64,000 bases of DNA from Pseudomonas maumuensis (GCF_019139675.1 NZ_CP077077.1:2542001-2606000), one strand, 5' to 3'; positions 1 through 9,089 are shown, numbered from the stretch's first letter. Translations and numbers: made by a program. Notes: a model not told the origin generated them from the letters alone.

Positions 1-644
1 CCGCCGTTCTGTTCGATATGCTCGAGTTCGGCCTGGCCTATGCGTGGGTGCTGGCGCGGGTTGTAGATGGTCTTCATCCACACCGCCGAGAACACGATAC
101 CCAGCGCGCCCATGACCACGAATACATGTTCCCAGCCGAAGGTGAAGACGATCCAGCCCATGATCGGGGCGAACAGCGCGGTGGCGAAGTACTGCGCCGA
201 GTTGAAGATCGCCGAGGCGGTGCCGCGCTCCTGGGTGGGGAACCAGGCCGCGACGATCCGCGCGTTGCCGGGGAACGACGGCGCTTCGGCAAAGCCCACC
301 AGGAAGCGCAGGGTGAACAGCGTGACCACCGCCCAGGCCACCGGCAGCCCGCCGACGAAGCCCTGCAGCAGGGTGAACAGCGACCAGGTGAAGATGCTGA
401 AGGCGTAGACGTTCTTCGAGCCGAAGCGGTCGAGCAGCCAGCCGCCGGGGATCTGCCCGGCCACGTAGGCCCAGCCGAAGGCGGAGAAGATATAGCCGAG
501 GGTGACCGCGTCGATGCCCAGGTCTTTCTGCAGGCTGGAGCCGGCGATGGCGATGGTGGCGCGGTCGGCGTAGTTGATGGTGGTCACCAGGAACAGCATC
601 AACAGGATCAGGTAGCGTACATGCGTCTTTTGCGTCGCTTGCAT
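1..644 (-). CDS. MFS sugar-acid transporter, N-terminal part (window edge)
   Basis: The first ~214 residues of a major facilitator family protein are read leftwards and run off the window. The N-terminus has a hydrophobic first helix followed by NYADRATIAIA, the helix 1-2 pattern of anion:cation symporters such as glucarate/galactarate (GudP/GarP) and hexuronate transporters, then FGWAYVAGQIPGGWLLDRFG, the MFS motif A loop. At least five membrane segments are visible. The ATG at 644 has GGGAG about nine bases upstream. It lies upstream of kdgD on the same strand in reverse order (transporter downstream of the dehydratase), so D-glucarate or galactarate uptake is the likely role. Substrate is inferred from the neighbour. 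Confidence 0.8.
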   Translation of the reverse strand, partial: MQATQKTHVRYLILLMLFLVTTINYADRATIAIAGSSLQKDLGIDAVTLGYIFSAFGWAYVAGQIPGGWLLDRFGSKNVYAFSIFTWSLFTLLQGFVGGLPVAWAVVTLFTLRFLVGFAEAPSFPGNARIVAAWFPTQERGTASAIFNSAQYFATALFAPIMGWIVFTFGWEHVFVVMGALGIVFSAVWMKTIYNPRQHPRIGQAELEHIEQNG

Positions 645-746
645 GCTGGTTACTCCCACTCGTTATTTTTATACGGGGATTGGTTGTAGGCCGGAGCGGG
701 GCGTCCCTGCTCCGGCGGCGGCTTTGGCAGGCCGCGGGGTGCTCGC

Positions 747-1658
747 TTATTGCGGGCCCATCTTGTCCATCAGCGCGGCGAGCATCTCGTACTCCTGCGC
801 GGTGAGGTCGGTCAGCGGCGTGCGCACGGGGCCCGCGTCATAACCGGCAAGCTTCGCCCCGGCCTTGACGATGCTCACGGCGTAACCGGCCTTGCGGTTG
901 CGGATGTCCAGGTACGGCAGGAAGAAGTCGTCGATCAGCTTGGCCACGGTGGCGTGATCGTCGCGGGCGATGGCGTGGTAGAAGTCCATCGCGGTCTTGG
1001 GCACGAAATTGAACACCGCCGACGAATACACCGGCACTCCGAGCGCCTTGTACGCCGCAGCATACACCTCGGCGGTGGGCAGGCCACCCAGGTAGCTGAA
1101 ACGATCGCCCAGGCGGCGACGAATCGACACCATCAGCTCGATGTCGCCCAGGCCGTCCTTGTAGCCGATCAGGTTCGGGCAGCGCTCGGCCAGGCGTTCC
1201 AGCAGGTCGGCGTTCAGCCGGCAGACGTTGCGGTTGTAGACCACCACGCCGATGTTCACCGCCTTGCACACCGCCTCGACATGGGCGGCGACGCCGTCCT
1301 GGCTGGCTTCGGTGAGGTAGTGGGGCAGCAGCAGCAGGCCTTTGGCACCCAGGCGTTCAGCCTCTTTGGCGTATTCGATGGCCTGGCGGGTCGAGCCGCC
1401 GACACCGGCGAGGATCGGTACCGAGGTGGCGCAGGTGTCGACGGCGGTCTTGATCACCTGGCTGTACTCGCTGGCAGCCAGGGAGAAGAACTCGCCGGTG
1501 CCACCGGCGGCGAACAGCGCGCTGGCGCCATACGGGGCGAGCCATTCCAGGCGTTTGACATAGCCTGCGGGGTTGAAGTCGCCGGCCGCGTCGAAGTCGG
1601 TGACGGGGAACGACAGCAGGCCGTGGGAGAGGATGGATTGCAGTTCTTGTGGATTCAT
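747..1658 (-). CDS. kdgD: 5-dehydro-4-deoxyglucarate dehydratase
   Basis: A 303-residue DapA-superfamily TIM barrel that dehydrates and decarboxylates 5-dehydro-4-deoxy-D-glucarate to 2,5-dioxopentanoate in glucarate/galactarate catabolism. Visible are GGTGEFFSL (substrate carboxylate loop, ~52-60), the catalytic Tyr in VVVYNRN (~141) and the Schiff-base Lys in IGYKDGLGD (~167). The start MNPQELQ at 1658 gives the length usual for Pseudomonas KdgD, with AGGA 11 bases upstream; an in-frame ATG at 1670 would add four residues. The MFS transporter follows about 100 bases downstream, so the two probably form one operon. Confidence 0.93.
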   Translation of the reverse strand: MNPQELQSILSHGLLSFPVTDFDAAGDFNPAGYVKRLEWLAPYGASALFAAGGTGEFFSLAASEYSQVIKTAVDTCATSVPILAGVGGSTRQAIEYAKEAERLGAKGLLLLPHYLTEASQDGVAAHVEAVCKAVNIGVVVYNRNVCRLNADLLERLAERCPNLIGYKDGLGDIELMVSIRRRLGDRFSYLGGLPTAEVYAAAYKALGVPVYSSAVFNFVPKTAMDFYHAIARDDHATVAKLIDDFFLPYLDIRNRKAGYAVSIVKAGAKLAGYDAGPVRTPLTDLTAQEYEMLAALMDKMGPQ

Positions 1659-1780
1659 TGTTGTAGGCATCCTGTGGCGCTTGGAAGGAGGAGGTACCAA
1701 GGTGAGAGGTAAGTTATCGTACAACTATTGAGATGACTAGACCCTGGACATGGAATTTTTTGGACGCACGGGACGGGTGA

Positions 1781-1850
1781 CCTCATCGCGGATGAATCCG
1801 CTCCTACAGGATCGCGCGAATCTGTAGGCGCGGATTCATCCGCGATGAGG
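1781..1850. repeat. REP-like inverted repeat pair
   Basis: Two 28-base arms (1781-1808 and 1823-1850) are inverted copies with a single mismatch, separated by 14 bases. The arms carry the 'tcatcgcggatgaatccgc' core common in intergenic DNA of P. putida-group genomes. It lies between kdgD and the amidotransferase gene. The rest of 1659-2038 shows no gene. Confidence 0.75.
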
Positions 1851-2038
1851 CCAATGCAGGCGAGACGACTTTTTCAAGTCATCGTATCTCTTGAGGGAAG
1901 GAAAAAAGATCGCGGAGACAGGCACAAGCCCGCCGCCCGCTTCCACGGGAGGTGTTCTGGGACCAGCAGAGGGTGACCGTGGGAAACGGGGGCGACCTTG
2001 CGCCGCCCCGCGATCAAAGCTAACGAAGCTTCAGAGGG

Positions 2039-2848
2039 TCAGGCGGCCTGGTTGCGCTTGACCTGGGACTTGCGGACCTGGGCGCGGCAGGCGTCGCCGA
2101 AGGCCTGGAACATCTTGATCGAGTCGGGGTTCTTCGCCGCCTGCCACTCCGGGTGCCACTGCACCGCGAACAGGAAGGGCGAGATGCTCGGGGCGTGGAT
2201 CGCCTCGACCAGGCCATCCTCGGCATGGGCGATCGGCTCGATGCCGGCGCCCAGGTTGCGCAGGCCCTGGCCGTGCAGCGAGTTGACGCGAATTTCGTCG
2301 CTGCCAAGGGTGTCACGCAGCCAGCTGCCCGGCTTGATCTTCACGCCATGCACTTGGGCGTACTGGACCTCGACCGGATCTTCCGGGTTTTCCCGGTGGT
2401 CGTTGAAGCCTGGCTCGGCGTAGACCTTCTGGTAGATGTCGCCACCAAGGGCCACGTTGATTTCCTGCATGCCACGGCAGATGCCGAAGATCGGCAGGCC
2501 ACGCTTGATCGCCGCCTTGACCAGCGGGATGTCGAACAGGTCGCGGTCCTTGTCCTGGCCCTTGCCGGGCGTCTGGTTGTCCTGGCCGTAGAGGGCCGGG
2601 TCGATGTTGCTGCCGGCACCGGTCAGGTATACGCCGTCGGCCATGTCCAGGTAGGTCTCGAGGTCTTCGACGCCGCAGCAGGTGGGCACCAGGACCGGGA
2701 CACAACCGGCGAACTCGACCAGCGGGGAGATGTATTTGTGGGTCATGACCTGATAGTCATGGCCTTTGCGCTCTTGGCTGCCCATGGTCATCAGGACGAC
2801 GGGTTTGCGCAGGGAAGGTTGCTTGTTGCCAATGTTGCTGTTGGACAT
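2039..2848 (-). CDS. puuD: Gamma-glutamyl-gamma-aminobutyrate hydrolase family protein
   Basis: A 269-residue class I glutamine amidotransferase-like hydrolase (peptidase C26). The nucleophile elbow GICRGMQEINVALGG carries the catalytic Cys, and QWHPEW near residue 235 supplies His and Glu, completing the triad. In the PuuD family the reaction is removal of glutamate from gamma-glutamyl-GABA in putrescine degradation, but no puuABC gene lies next to it here, so the exact substrate is not proven. The ATG at 2848 is preceded by AAGGTGA at good distance. It is probably transcribed alone. Confidence 0.85.
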   Translation of the reverse strand: MSNSNIGNKQPSLRKPVVLMTMGSQERKGHDYQVMTHKYISPLVEFAGCVPVLVPTCCGVEDLETYLDMADGVYLTGAGSNIDPALYGQDNQTPGKGQDKDRDLFDIPLVKAAIKRGLPIFGICRGMQEINVALGGDIYQKVYAEPGFNDHRENPEDPVEVQYAQVHGVKIKPGSWLRDTLGSDEIRVNSLHGQGLRNLGAGIEPIAHAEDGLVEAIHAPSISPFLFAVQWHPEWQAAKNPDSIKMFQAFGDACRAQVRKSQVKRNQAA

Positions 2849-3212
2849 ATGTCACCTTGAGACAGGTCATGCCTGTCGTTGTTGTGCAGGCGCACGGCCG
2901 GGGCCTTGTAGTGCTGCCTGAAGCCCCGAGCACTGCCGGCTCGCCATGCAGGCGATGTCGGTCGGGGCCTGACTCATAGCTTGCCAGAGCCGTTCGATAT
3001 GTCAAACGAGTGGCGCAGCGTCCAGGCGCCGTTTTTCGGGGGCTTGGGGCCGGCGGGGCCTTTGGCGACAAGGGTTTGGCAGGGGCTGAGGTCAATAATA
3101 TTTAACGACGCAGTCGGGTCTTTGCGTGAGTGCAATGATCATGCTTGGCATGAGCAACGCCAGCTTCGTTTCGCGGCCGATGTGCCTTGTTTACGCGCTT
3201 GCTCCCAATGGC
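2849..3212. other. Intergenic region, no gene seen
   Basis: This 364-base stretch separates two leftward genes. It probably holds the promoter of the amidotransferase gene; an AT-rich patch near 3085-3105 is the best place for it. A short rightward frame (2981-3241) has neither a ribosome site nor recognisable protein features. Confidence 0.4.
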
Positions 3213-3878
3213 TCAGGCAGTGGCTTGCATCCGCGCGATAAGGCCCCACAGGCGCGGATCGTCATAATCCTCGATCACCAACTGCGCCCCGGCCTCCAGC
3301 AGCCGTTCGGCCGGCTGGGTAGTGGCCAGGCCCACGGTGAAGATGCCCGCATCGACCGCCGCCTTGACGCCTGGCAGCGAGTCCTCGAATGCCAGCGCCT
3401 GCCCAGCCTCGGCCTGCAGGCACTGCAGCCCGGTGAGGTAGGGCAGTGGATCTGGCTTGGGCCGTGCCAGTTCATCGGCGACCAGGACATGGGCGAAACG
3501 CTCGCCCAGGCCCATGGCCCCGAGCATGTGCTCGGCGTTCAGGCGCGGCGCGTTGGTCACCACGCACATGCCGATGCCGTGCCGCTCGGCATGTGCCAGC
3601 AGGCGCAGCAGGCCGGGCATTGGCGTCAGGCTTGGCGACAGGTCGCGGAACAACGCCTCCTTGCGTTCGGCCAGGGCCTGGCGGTGGACGGCATCGGCCT
3701 GAGGGAACAGCTCGGCGAACAGCAGGCCGTTGGAGCGGCCGCTGACCTGGGTGTTGAACTGCTCCTGGGTGAGCTCTCGGCCGTCGTGGTCGTGCAGCAG
3801 CTTGCGGAAGGCTTGCAAGTGCAGGGTGTCGGTGTCGGTGAGGGTTCCATCGAGGTCGAACAGCAGGGCGGTCAGCAT
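3213..3878 (-). CDS. HAD-superfamily phosphatase, beta-phosphoglucomutase-like
   Basis: A 221-residue HAD subfamily IA hydrolase. Motif I is FDLDGTLTDTD (nucleophile Asp ~8, acid/base Asp ~10), motif II is CVVTNAPR (~104-111), the motif III Lys is in RPKPDPLPY (~140) and motif IV is AFEDSLPG. The helical cap between motifs I and II matches phosphoglycolate phosphatase / beta-phosphoglucomutase relatives. It probably dephosphorylates a small phosphorylated metabolite in the cytosol; the substrate cannot be read from sequence. The start at 3878 fits the family N-terminus exactly. Confidence 0.85.
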   Translation of the reverse strand: MLTALLFDLDGTLTDTDTLHLQAFRKLLHDHDGRELTQEQFNTQVSGRSNGLLFAELFPQADAVHRQALAERKEALFRDLSPSLTPMPGLLRLLAHAERHGIGMCVVTNAPRLNAEHMLGAMGLGERFAHVLVADELARPKPDPLPYLTGLQCLQAEAGQALAFEDSLPGVKAAVDAGIFTVGLATTQPAERLLEAGAQLVIEDYDDPRLWGLIARMQATA

Positions 3879-4054
3879 CGGGCATCCTTAGGGGAGGAGA
3901 AACCATTCAGCAGCATCTTAAGTCATCGGCATTTGAAAGTGCGCAAGATTCACAGATGCGATAAGCCCTTCGCCAACCACTGGCCGATCCGCACACAACA
4001 CAATGAAAGGTTACTATCGCCGGCCAGGCATCCTCAGCAAGGAGCATCCACGAA

Positions 4055-4459
4055 ATGCCGTTCACCACCCCCCGCAAGATCCTGTTTGGCGATTGCGACC
4101 CTGCCGGGATCGTCTATACACCACGCATCAGTTACTTCGTCATCGAGGCGATCCACGAGTTTCTCTCCCATCGACTGGGCGGCGAAGGTCTGCGCAAGCT
4201 GTTCGCAATGGGGGTCATGCCGCCGGCGCGAGCATTGTCCATCGAGTTCCTCGCGCCGATGGCCTGGGATGATCTGATCCATGTGCAAGTCAGCAGCGGG
4301 CCGCTGGGGAGCACGTCGTTCAGTTTCGCCGTGGAGGCGCGCGGCGCCGGCGGCGAGGTGTGTTTCCGCGCCAGCATGACCCAGGTATGCGTCTGCCCCG
4401 AGAGCAAACAACCGGTTGCGCTACCCGATGCGCTGCGCGAGGCACTGCGCAACGACTAA
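4055..4459 (+). CDS. Acyl-CoA thioesterase, 4HBT hotdog family
   Basis: A 134-residue single hotdog-fold protein. The N-terminal FGDCDPAGIVYTPRISYF is the 4-hydroxybenzoyl-CoA thioesterase signature with the catalytic Asp (~15); a long helix (IEAIHEFL) and beta strands follow. The family hydrolyses short or aromatic acyl-CoAs. AAGGAG lies upstream of the ATG with about ten bases of spacing. It is divergent from the HAD phosphatase gene and is followed by a 267-base AT-richer gap with no gene, then a second hotdog protein. Confidence 0.88.
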   Translation: MPFTTPRKILFGDCDPAGIVYTPRISYFVIEAIHEFLSHRLGGEGLRKLFAMGVMPPARALSIEFLAPMAWDDLIHVQVSSGPLGSTSFSFAVEARGAGGEVCFRASMTQVCVCPESKQPVALPDALREALRND

Positions 4460-4726
4460 GGCGAATCGCGCGAATATATTTTTTAGCAACAGACAAACGT
4501 TTCAGCATCAAACGGATATAAAGTCCAAACGTGACTGGTTATTCAGTTGCGTTTTTCCCTTCAAATGAGGTTGTGGCCACTGGTTGCTTCTGGAGAAAGC
4601 TGTTAGCTTTCGCCCCGCTGCGCAATCAAACAAGCAGGCCTGCAACGCGCCGCTTGCGCTCACCTGAATAAATAACGGGTGAGCGAACAGGGAACGATAA
4701 TAAAAATCCTAGGGAGGGATAATCGG

Positions 4727-5254
4727 ATGAATCTCTACATCCGTCTGTTGCTGGCTGTCCTGCGTGGCTTCCTCAAGCCGCCTATGGCTCTGACCGACAC
4801 GTTGCAGCGCACGCTGCGGGTCTGGCCGAACGATATAGACATCAATAAACATATGAACAATGGCCGTTACATGACGATTGCCGATTTGTTCATGTTGGAA
4901 CTTTGCCTGCGTGCGAAAATTCTCATTCCGGCTTTTAAGTTGGGCTGGAAACCCATGCTCGGCGGCAATCTGGTTGTCTATAAAAAGCAACTTTCCATGT
5001 TCGAACAGTACACCGCCGACTTCAGTATCTGCTGCCTCGACGAAAACTGGACGTACTTCCAGTACACCTTCTTCAATCGCGCCGGTGAAGTGGTGGTGAC
5101 TGGCTATTCCAAGGGCGCTTGGGTCGGCCGTAAAGGGTTGGTCGCCAACGCGGTGATCGCCGAAAAGCTCAAGGTCGAACCCACTACCGCGCCGATGCCC
5201 GAAGCCATCAGGAAATGGCTTGAGGCTGAGGCCCACGTGCTCGGCAAGGCTTGA
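4727..5254 (+). CDS. Hotdog-fold thioesterase-like protein (Them6-like)
   Basis: A 175-residue protein with a hydrophobic N-terminus (LYIRLLLAVLRGFLKPP) followed by a hotdog domain. DIDINKHMNNGRYMTIADL (~38-56) is the typical 'D-x-N-x-H-x-N-N-x-x-Y' stretch of the 4HBT/FatA-like group, and the middle strand WTYFQYTFFNRAGEVV is also typical. The ATG at 4727 was chosen because AGGGAGG lies just upstream; an upstream GTG at 4679 is less likely. It lies before the membrane protein/lipoxygenase-like pair, from which it is separated by 166 bases including a small hairpin (5324-5340). Confidence 0.72.
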   Translation: MNLYIRLLLAVLRGFLKPPMALTDTLQRTLRVWPNDIDINKHMNNGRYMTIADLFMLELCLRAKILIPAFKLGWKPMLGGNLVVYKKQLSMFEQYTADFSICCLDENWTYFQYTFFNRAGEVVVTGYSKGAWVGRKGLVANAVIAEKLKVEPTTAPMPEAIRKWLEAEAHVLGKA

Positions 5255-5420
5255 ACCAGGCCGCGTCGCGGCCCCCTTGGCAAACACCTGATACCCACGT
5301 CATCCGTCCAATGCTCCACGGCCCCAGGCCTCTGGCCTGGCGCCGCGCGCGGCAGGCTTTGCCGTGCCCGGTATTCGCGCCTGCCCCACGTCGATCCATG
5401 AATGAGTAGGGAAACACCTC

Positions 5421-6182
5421 ATGCCGAACACATTGTTGTTGATGCTGGCCTTTTTCGCGGCCTTCCTGCTGGTCGCCGAGCTGTTCCGGCGCTACCGCCT
5501 GGTGGGCCTGACCTTCTTCGTCCTGTCGCTGCCGGCGTTGCTGGTGCCGAACGCCAACCTGTTCATGCGCATCAAGACCATCAGCGTGCTGCTGCCGATG
5601 TGCTTCCTGGCCTATGCCCGGTACCGACCGAGGATCGAGGGCTTCATCTACAAGCTGATCTACGTGGTGATCGTGCTGAACATCATCGAAGCTTCGGTGA
5701 TCGACTGGCAAACCGGCAACGTCCTCAACATCGTCGCCGCCGTGGGCCTGATCCTGTGCCTGCCGTACTCGCGCCAGCACTGGGAGATCTCTGGCCGCCA
5801 CAGTGACTTCGTGGTGCGCGTCCCGGCCTACTGGCCCTTCCTGTACACCACCTGGAACCTGTGCTTCCTGTACTCGGCGCGGATCACCACCTTCGGCTAC
5901 GCACTGCCGCTGTTGCTGGCGCCGGTGGCCTACGCCTTGCTCCTGCGCCGCACCGACCTGTACTTCCAGGCCCGCGCCTACACCTTCGGCTTCTACCTGT
6001 TCGTGCGCACCATCGCCGGCGACACCCCGCTGATGAACCTGCCGGCCTTCGACCTGACGACCTGGTACAGCCCCGACGCCGCGCTCGCCTGGAGCGTGGT
6101 CAACGTGATTTTCACAGGCGTCTGCCTGTACAGCTACGGCGCAAGCCGCAAGAAGAACAAAGCGATCGAACAAGGAGTTTGA
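5421..6182 (+). CDS. Polytopic membrane protein of unknown function
   Basis: A 253-residue hydrophobic protein with about nine predicted membrane segments (for example residues 1-20, 28-43, 76-93, 100-112 and 145-165) and a short basic C-terminus (ASRKKNKAIEQG). I do not recognise the family. Its stop lies three bases before the start of the next gene, so the two are very likely cotranscribed and may work as a membrane complex. The ATG at 5421 has a weak AGGG upstream. If the partner is a lipoxygenase-like enzyme, this could be a membrane anchor or lipid/quinone handling subunit; that is inference only. Confidence 0.75.
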   Translation: MPNTLLLMLAFFAAFLLVAELFRRYRLVGLTFFVLSLPALLVPNANLFMRIKTISVLLPMCFLAYARYRPRIEGFIYKLIYVVIVLNIIEASVIDWQTGNVLNIVAAVGLILCLPYSRQHWEISGRHSDFVVRVPAYWPFLYTTWNLCFLYSARITTFGYALPLLLAPVAYALLLRRTDLYFQARAYTFGFYLFVRTIAGDTPLMNLPAFDLTTWYSPDAALAWSVVNVIFTGVCLYSYGASRKKNKAIEQGV

Positions 6183-6185
6183 AGC

Positions 6186-7784
6186 ATGTTGGAAGTTATC
6201 CTGCTGGCGTTTTTCATCACCGCCAGCCCGGTGATCCTGTTGATGAGCAAGACCCGCGCCGAGCCATTGAAGCATGTGTACATCGGCCTGTATTACGTGA
6301 AGTTCGTGCCGTTGCTGCTGTCGTTGTACGCGATCAACCTCAGCGCCAGTTTCCTGGCCTGGAAGTGGGTGCAGCTGAAATGGCTGCTGCCTCGCTACTT
6401 TGGCTACCGCCACTACAACCGCGACTCCATCTCGATGGAGAGCACGCCGATCCCGGGCACTGACTACCACATGGGCTACATCCCCAGGAAACTGCCCGCC
6501 GAACTGGTCTATCGCTGGAGAAAAGACAAGGTCTACCACAACTACATCCAGTCGATCATCAAGGCCAACCGCGACTACTACAAAGTACCGCTGGGCCAGT
6601 TCCCGCAACCGACGGCGATTTCCGACGAGGACCTGAAAGTCTTCCTGATGTCGTCGCAGATCACCCACTACCTGCAGACGGTCGATGGTGTGTCGACCTT
6701 CGACATGCGTGATTTCACCCGCGAGATCCGCCTGTCCAGCTCGGTGTTCGACGTGGCCAGCATTTCCATCGCCCAGGACTTCGCCACCGACAGTATGCGC
6801 ATCACCCTGCGCGACGGCTTCAGCGTCGGCCCGGGCGAGCCGCACTGGGACCTGGCCAAGGTGTACTTCATGTCGAACACCATGGTGTTCTTCATTCTCG
6901 GCGCGCACCTGCACCATCACCTGTTCTTCGCCGAAATGGGCGCGGCGTTCCTGTTCAACCTGGTGCCCAAGGGCTCCAACTTCCACAAGCTGATGGACCC
7001 GCACACTGCCTATATCCTGATGCTCAACCACCAGTTCAAGGAATCGCCGCTGTCGCTGCGTGAAACCACCGGTATCGCCGACAAGTTCCTCTACAGCTGC
7101 ATCGGCTACTACTCGGCGCAGACCTTCTACAAGGTCGGCTATGAAAACGCCCTGAACATGTACAACAAGCGTGAAACCGAAGACCAGGCACTGACCCAGA
7201 AATTCGAGATCAAGTTCGCCATCCCGTTCGACCAGTACCTCAATGGCCAGCACGCACTCAACGCCCAGTACCGCGACTACTACGCGGCGGTGCTGAAGTT
7301 CGTCACGGCCAGTTACGACGACCTGCTGCGCGACGGCTCCGAACCCTACATCAACAACTGGGTCGCCGAGCTGTGCCGCTATGTCAACCTGCCGTGCCAG
7401 GCCAATGACAAGGCCTTCAACATCGAAGTGATCGCCACCTATATCTGGTACGTGTCGTTCGTCCACTCCCTGGAGCACTACCAGTTCCACAAGTACAAGA
7501 TGAACTACTGCCTGCTGACCCGGCTGCCGTTCGCCGTCGCCAAGCACCTGCCGCCAGAGCAGGTGTTCAGCCAGTACGACATCTGGAAGTCCAAGCACAT
7601 CGTGCACACCTTCGGCAAGAACCACCTCAATGCTGGTGTATCCGAAAGCTATGCCGACCTGGACTACAAGTTCCGCGACTTGCCGTTGATCGACAAGCAG
7701 GCGCAACTGAAGAAGGACGTACTCGCGCTACTGGAGAAACACCAGACGCCAAACGAGGCGATCGCCTTGTCCATTCGTTACTGA
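6186..7784 (+). CDS. Divergent lipoxygenase-like protein, membrane anchored
   Basis: A 532-residue protein with one or two N-terminal hydrophobic segments. The central part resembles the lipoxygenase metal site: GAHLHHHLFFAEMG (His241, 243-245), then FHKLMDPH at 266-273, which parallels the 'YKLL-x-PH' of lipoxygenases at the same distance from the Glu, then IWYVSFVHSLEHYQF with His427 and His431, parallel to 'IW-x-x-S-x-x-H-x-x-x-[NH]'. The 241-to-427 spacing (186) is close to plant and animal enzymes (180-191). Differences: the first pair is H-x3-H rather than H-x4-H, and the C-terminus ends SIRY rather than in Ile. AAGGAG precedes the ATG by eight bases. Activity is unproven. Confidence 0.55.
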   Translation: MLEVILLAFFITASPVILLMSKTRAEPLKHVYIGLYYVKFVPLLLSLYAINLSASFLAWKWVQLKWLLPRYFGYRHYNRDSISMESTPIPGTDYHMGYIPRKLPAELVYRWRKDKVYHNYIQSIIKANRDYYKVPLGQFPQPTAISDEDLKVFLMSSQITHYLQTVDGVSTFDMRDFTREIRLSSSVFDVASISIAQDFATDSMRITLRDGFSVGPGEPHWDLAKVYFMSNTMVFFILGAHLHHHLFFAEMGAAFLFNLVPKGSNFHKLMDPHTAYILMLNHQFKESPLSLRETTGIADKFLYSCIGYYSAQTFYKVGYENALNMYNKRETEDQALTQKFEIKFAIPFDQYLNGQHALNAQYRDYYAAVLKFVTASYDDLLRDGSEPYINNWVAELCRYVNLPCQANDKAFNIEVIATYIWYVSFVHSLEHYQFHKYKMNYCLLTRLPFAVAKHLPPEQVFSQYDIWKSKHIVHTFGKNHLNAGVSESYADLDYKFRDLPLIDKQAQLKKDVLALLEKHQTPNEAIALSIRY

Positions 7785-7839
7785 GCCTGGGCGAGGAAGG
7801 CCGGCGACGAAGGGCTCTGTTCAGTTTTTGCGGAAAGGA

Positions 7840-7851
7840 GTACAAATGTGC
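7840..7851 (+). promoter_or_regulatory. LexA2-type operator overlapping the lexA2 start
   Basis: GTAC-AAAT-GTGC matches the GTAC-N4-GTGC motif that I recall being described for P. putida LexA2. It overlaps the last base of the AAAGGAG ribosome site and the ATG at 7846. A weak -10-like TACAAA lies inside the box. It fits autorepression of the mutagenesis operon. Confidence 0.7.
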
Positions 7852-8463
7852 TCCATGGACAATTTATCCCCCAAACGCCGCGCCATCCTCGAATTCATCC
7901 GTGAGCGCATCACCGATCAAGGCCAGCCACCGTCGCTGGCCGACATCGCCGAGCGCTTCGGTTTTGCCTCGCGCAGCGTGGCGCGCAAGCACATCACTGC
8001 CCTGAGCCAGGGTGGCTTCATCGATGTCACGCCCAACCAGGCGCGGGGTATCCGCCTGGCCGAGCCGCTGCGTCGGCCCGAGATCCTCGAAGTGCCGGTG
8101 CTCGGCCAGGTCGCCGCCGGTGCGCCGATCGGGCCCGACCTCGACATCCACGAGCAGTTGCTGCTCGACCCCAGCCTGTTCCGGCGTACCCCCGACTACC
8201 TGCTCAAGGTGCGCGGCGACTCGATGGTCGACGACGGCATCTTCGACGGTGACCTGGTCGGCATTCGCCAGCAGGGCGAGGCCCGCGACGGGCAGATCGT
8301 GGTCGCCCGGCTCGACGGCGAGGTGACCATCAAGCGCCTGCAGCGCACCCGCGACGGCTATCGCCTGCTGCCGCGTAACCCGGCCTATGCCCCCATCGAT
8401 GTGAGCCCCGAGCGCGAGTTCTTCATTGAAGGCGTGTTCTGCGGCTTGCTGAGGCGTGACTGA
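7846..8463 (+). CDS. lexA2: LexA-family SOS repressor LexA2
   Basis: A 205-residue LexA: winged helix-turn-helix at 5-70 (SLADIAERFGFASRSVARKH) and S24 autoprotease domain. The cleavage site is Ala91-Gly92, the nucleophile is Ser126 in RGDSMVDDGI and the general base is Lys163 in GEVTIKRL, so self-cleavage on RecA filaments should be intact. It is the second-type LexA that heads the imuA-imuB-dnaE2 cassette, not the main lexA next to sulA. AAAGGAG sits five bases before the ATG at 7846; an alternative start MDNL lies at 7855. Its stop overlaps the imuA start (TGATG), so the two are translationally coupled. Confidence 0.93.
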   Translation: MCSMDNLSPKRRAILEFIRERITDQGQPPSLADIAERFGFASRSVARKHITALSQGGFIDVTPNQARGIRLAEPLRRPEILEVPVLGQVAAGAPIGPDLDIHEQLLLDPSLFRRTPDYLLKVRGDSMVDDGIFDGDLVGIRQQGEARDGQIVVARLDGEVTIKRLQRTRDGYRLLPRNPAYAPIDVSPEREFFIEGVFCGLLRRD

Positions 8464-9083
8464 TGGGCGCGGTGGTCGAACTCGACCGGCTGCTCGATCA
8501 GCGCCAGGTATGGCGCGGGCGGCAGGCCCAGGCGCGCCCGCAGGGCCTGCAGCCCACCGGGCATGCCGCCCTCGATGATCGGCTGCCGGAAGGCGGCTGG
8601 CCGGCGGCGTCGCTCAGCGAGCTGCTGCTGGCCAGCCCCGGCTGCGGTGAGTTGCAGTTGCTCTGGCCTACGCTTGCCCGGCTCAGCGGGGAAGGGCAGC
8701 GGGTGGTGCTGGTGGCGCCGCCGTTCATCCCTTATGCACCGGCCTGGCAGGCTGCCGGGGTCGACCTGCGCTGGCTGGTGCAGGTCGACGCCGAGGCCGG
8801 CGATGCCCTGTGGGCGGCCGAACAATGCCTGCGCTCGGGCAGTTGCGCCGCGGTGTTGTGCTGGCCGGAGCGTGCCGATGATCGGGCGCTGCGGCGTTTG
8901 CAAGTGGCCGCGGAAACCGGCAACGCGCTGGCGTTCGCCTGTCGCTCGCGACAGGCCGCGCTGAATCCTTCGCCCGCCGCCCTGCGCATCGCCCTCGACC
9001 TGCGCCCGGCACAGTGGCGCGTGCTCAAGTGCCGGGGCGGCCTGCCACCTGCCGCACCCATCGCCTGCCCAGGGCAGGAGTGA
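8463..9083 (+). CDS. imuA: Translesion accessory protein ImuA
   Basis: A 206-residue RecA/SulA-like protein of the inducible mutagenesis cassette. The start GHAALDDRLPEGGWPAASLSELL matches the RecA-like core of ImuA, but no intact Walker A is visible, as usual for the family. It supports assembly of ImuB and DnaE2 at lesions. It overlaps lexA2 by one base and ends six bases before imuB. Confidence 0.9.
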   Translation: MGAVVELDRLLDQRQVWRGRQAQARPQGLQPTGHAALDDRLPEGGWPAASLSELLLASPGCGELQLLWPTLARLSGEGQRVVLVAPPFIPYAPAWQAAGVDLRWLVQVDAEAGDALWAAEQCLRSGSCAAVLCWPERADDRALRRLQVAAETGNALAFACRSRQAALNPSPAALRIALDLRPAQWRVLKCRGGLPPAAPIACPGQE

Positions 9084-9089
9084 TGCGCC

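Noticed and set aside
2981..3241. An 86-codon rightward frame between two leftward genes
   Set aside because: No ribosome site, no family and antisense overlap with the HAD gene end.
5208..7706. Leftward 832-codon open frame opposite the membrane/lipoxygenase-like pair
   Set aside because: Antisense shadow of two well-supported genes; composition (Gln, His, Val rich) fits no protein family.
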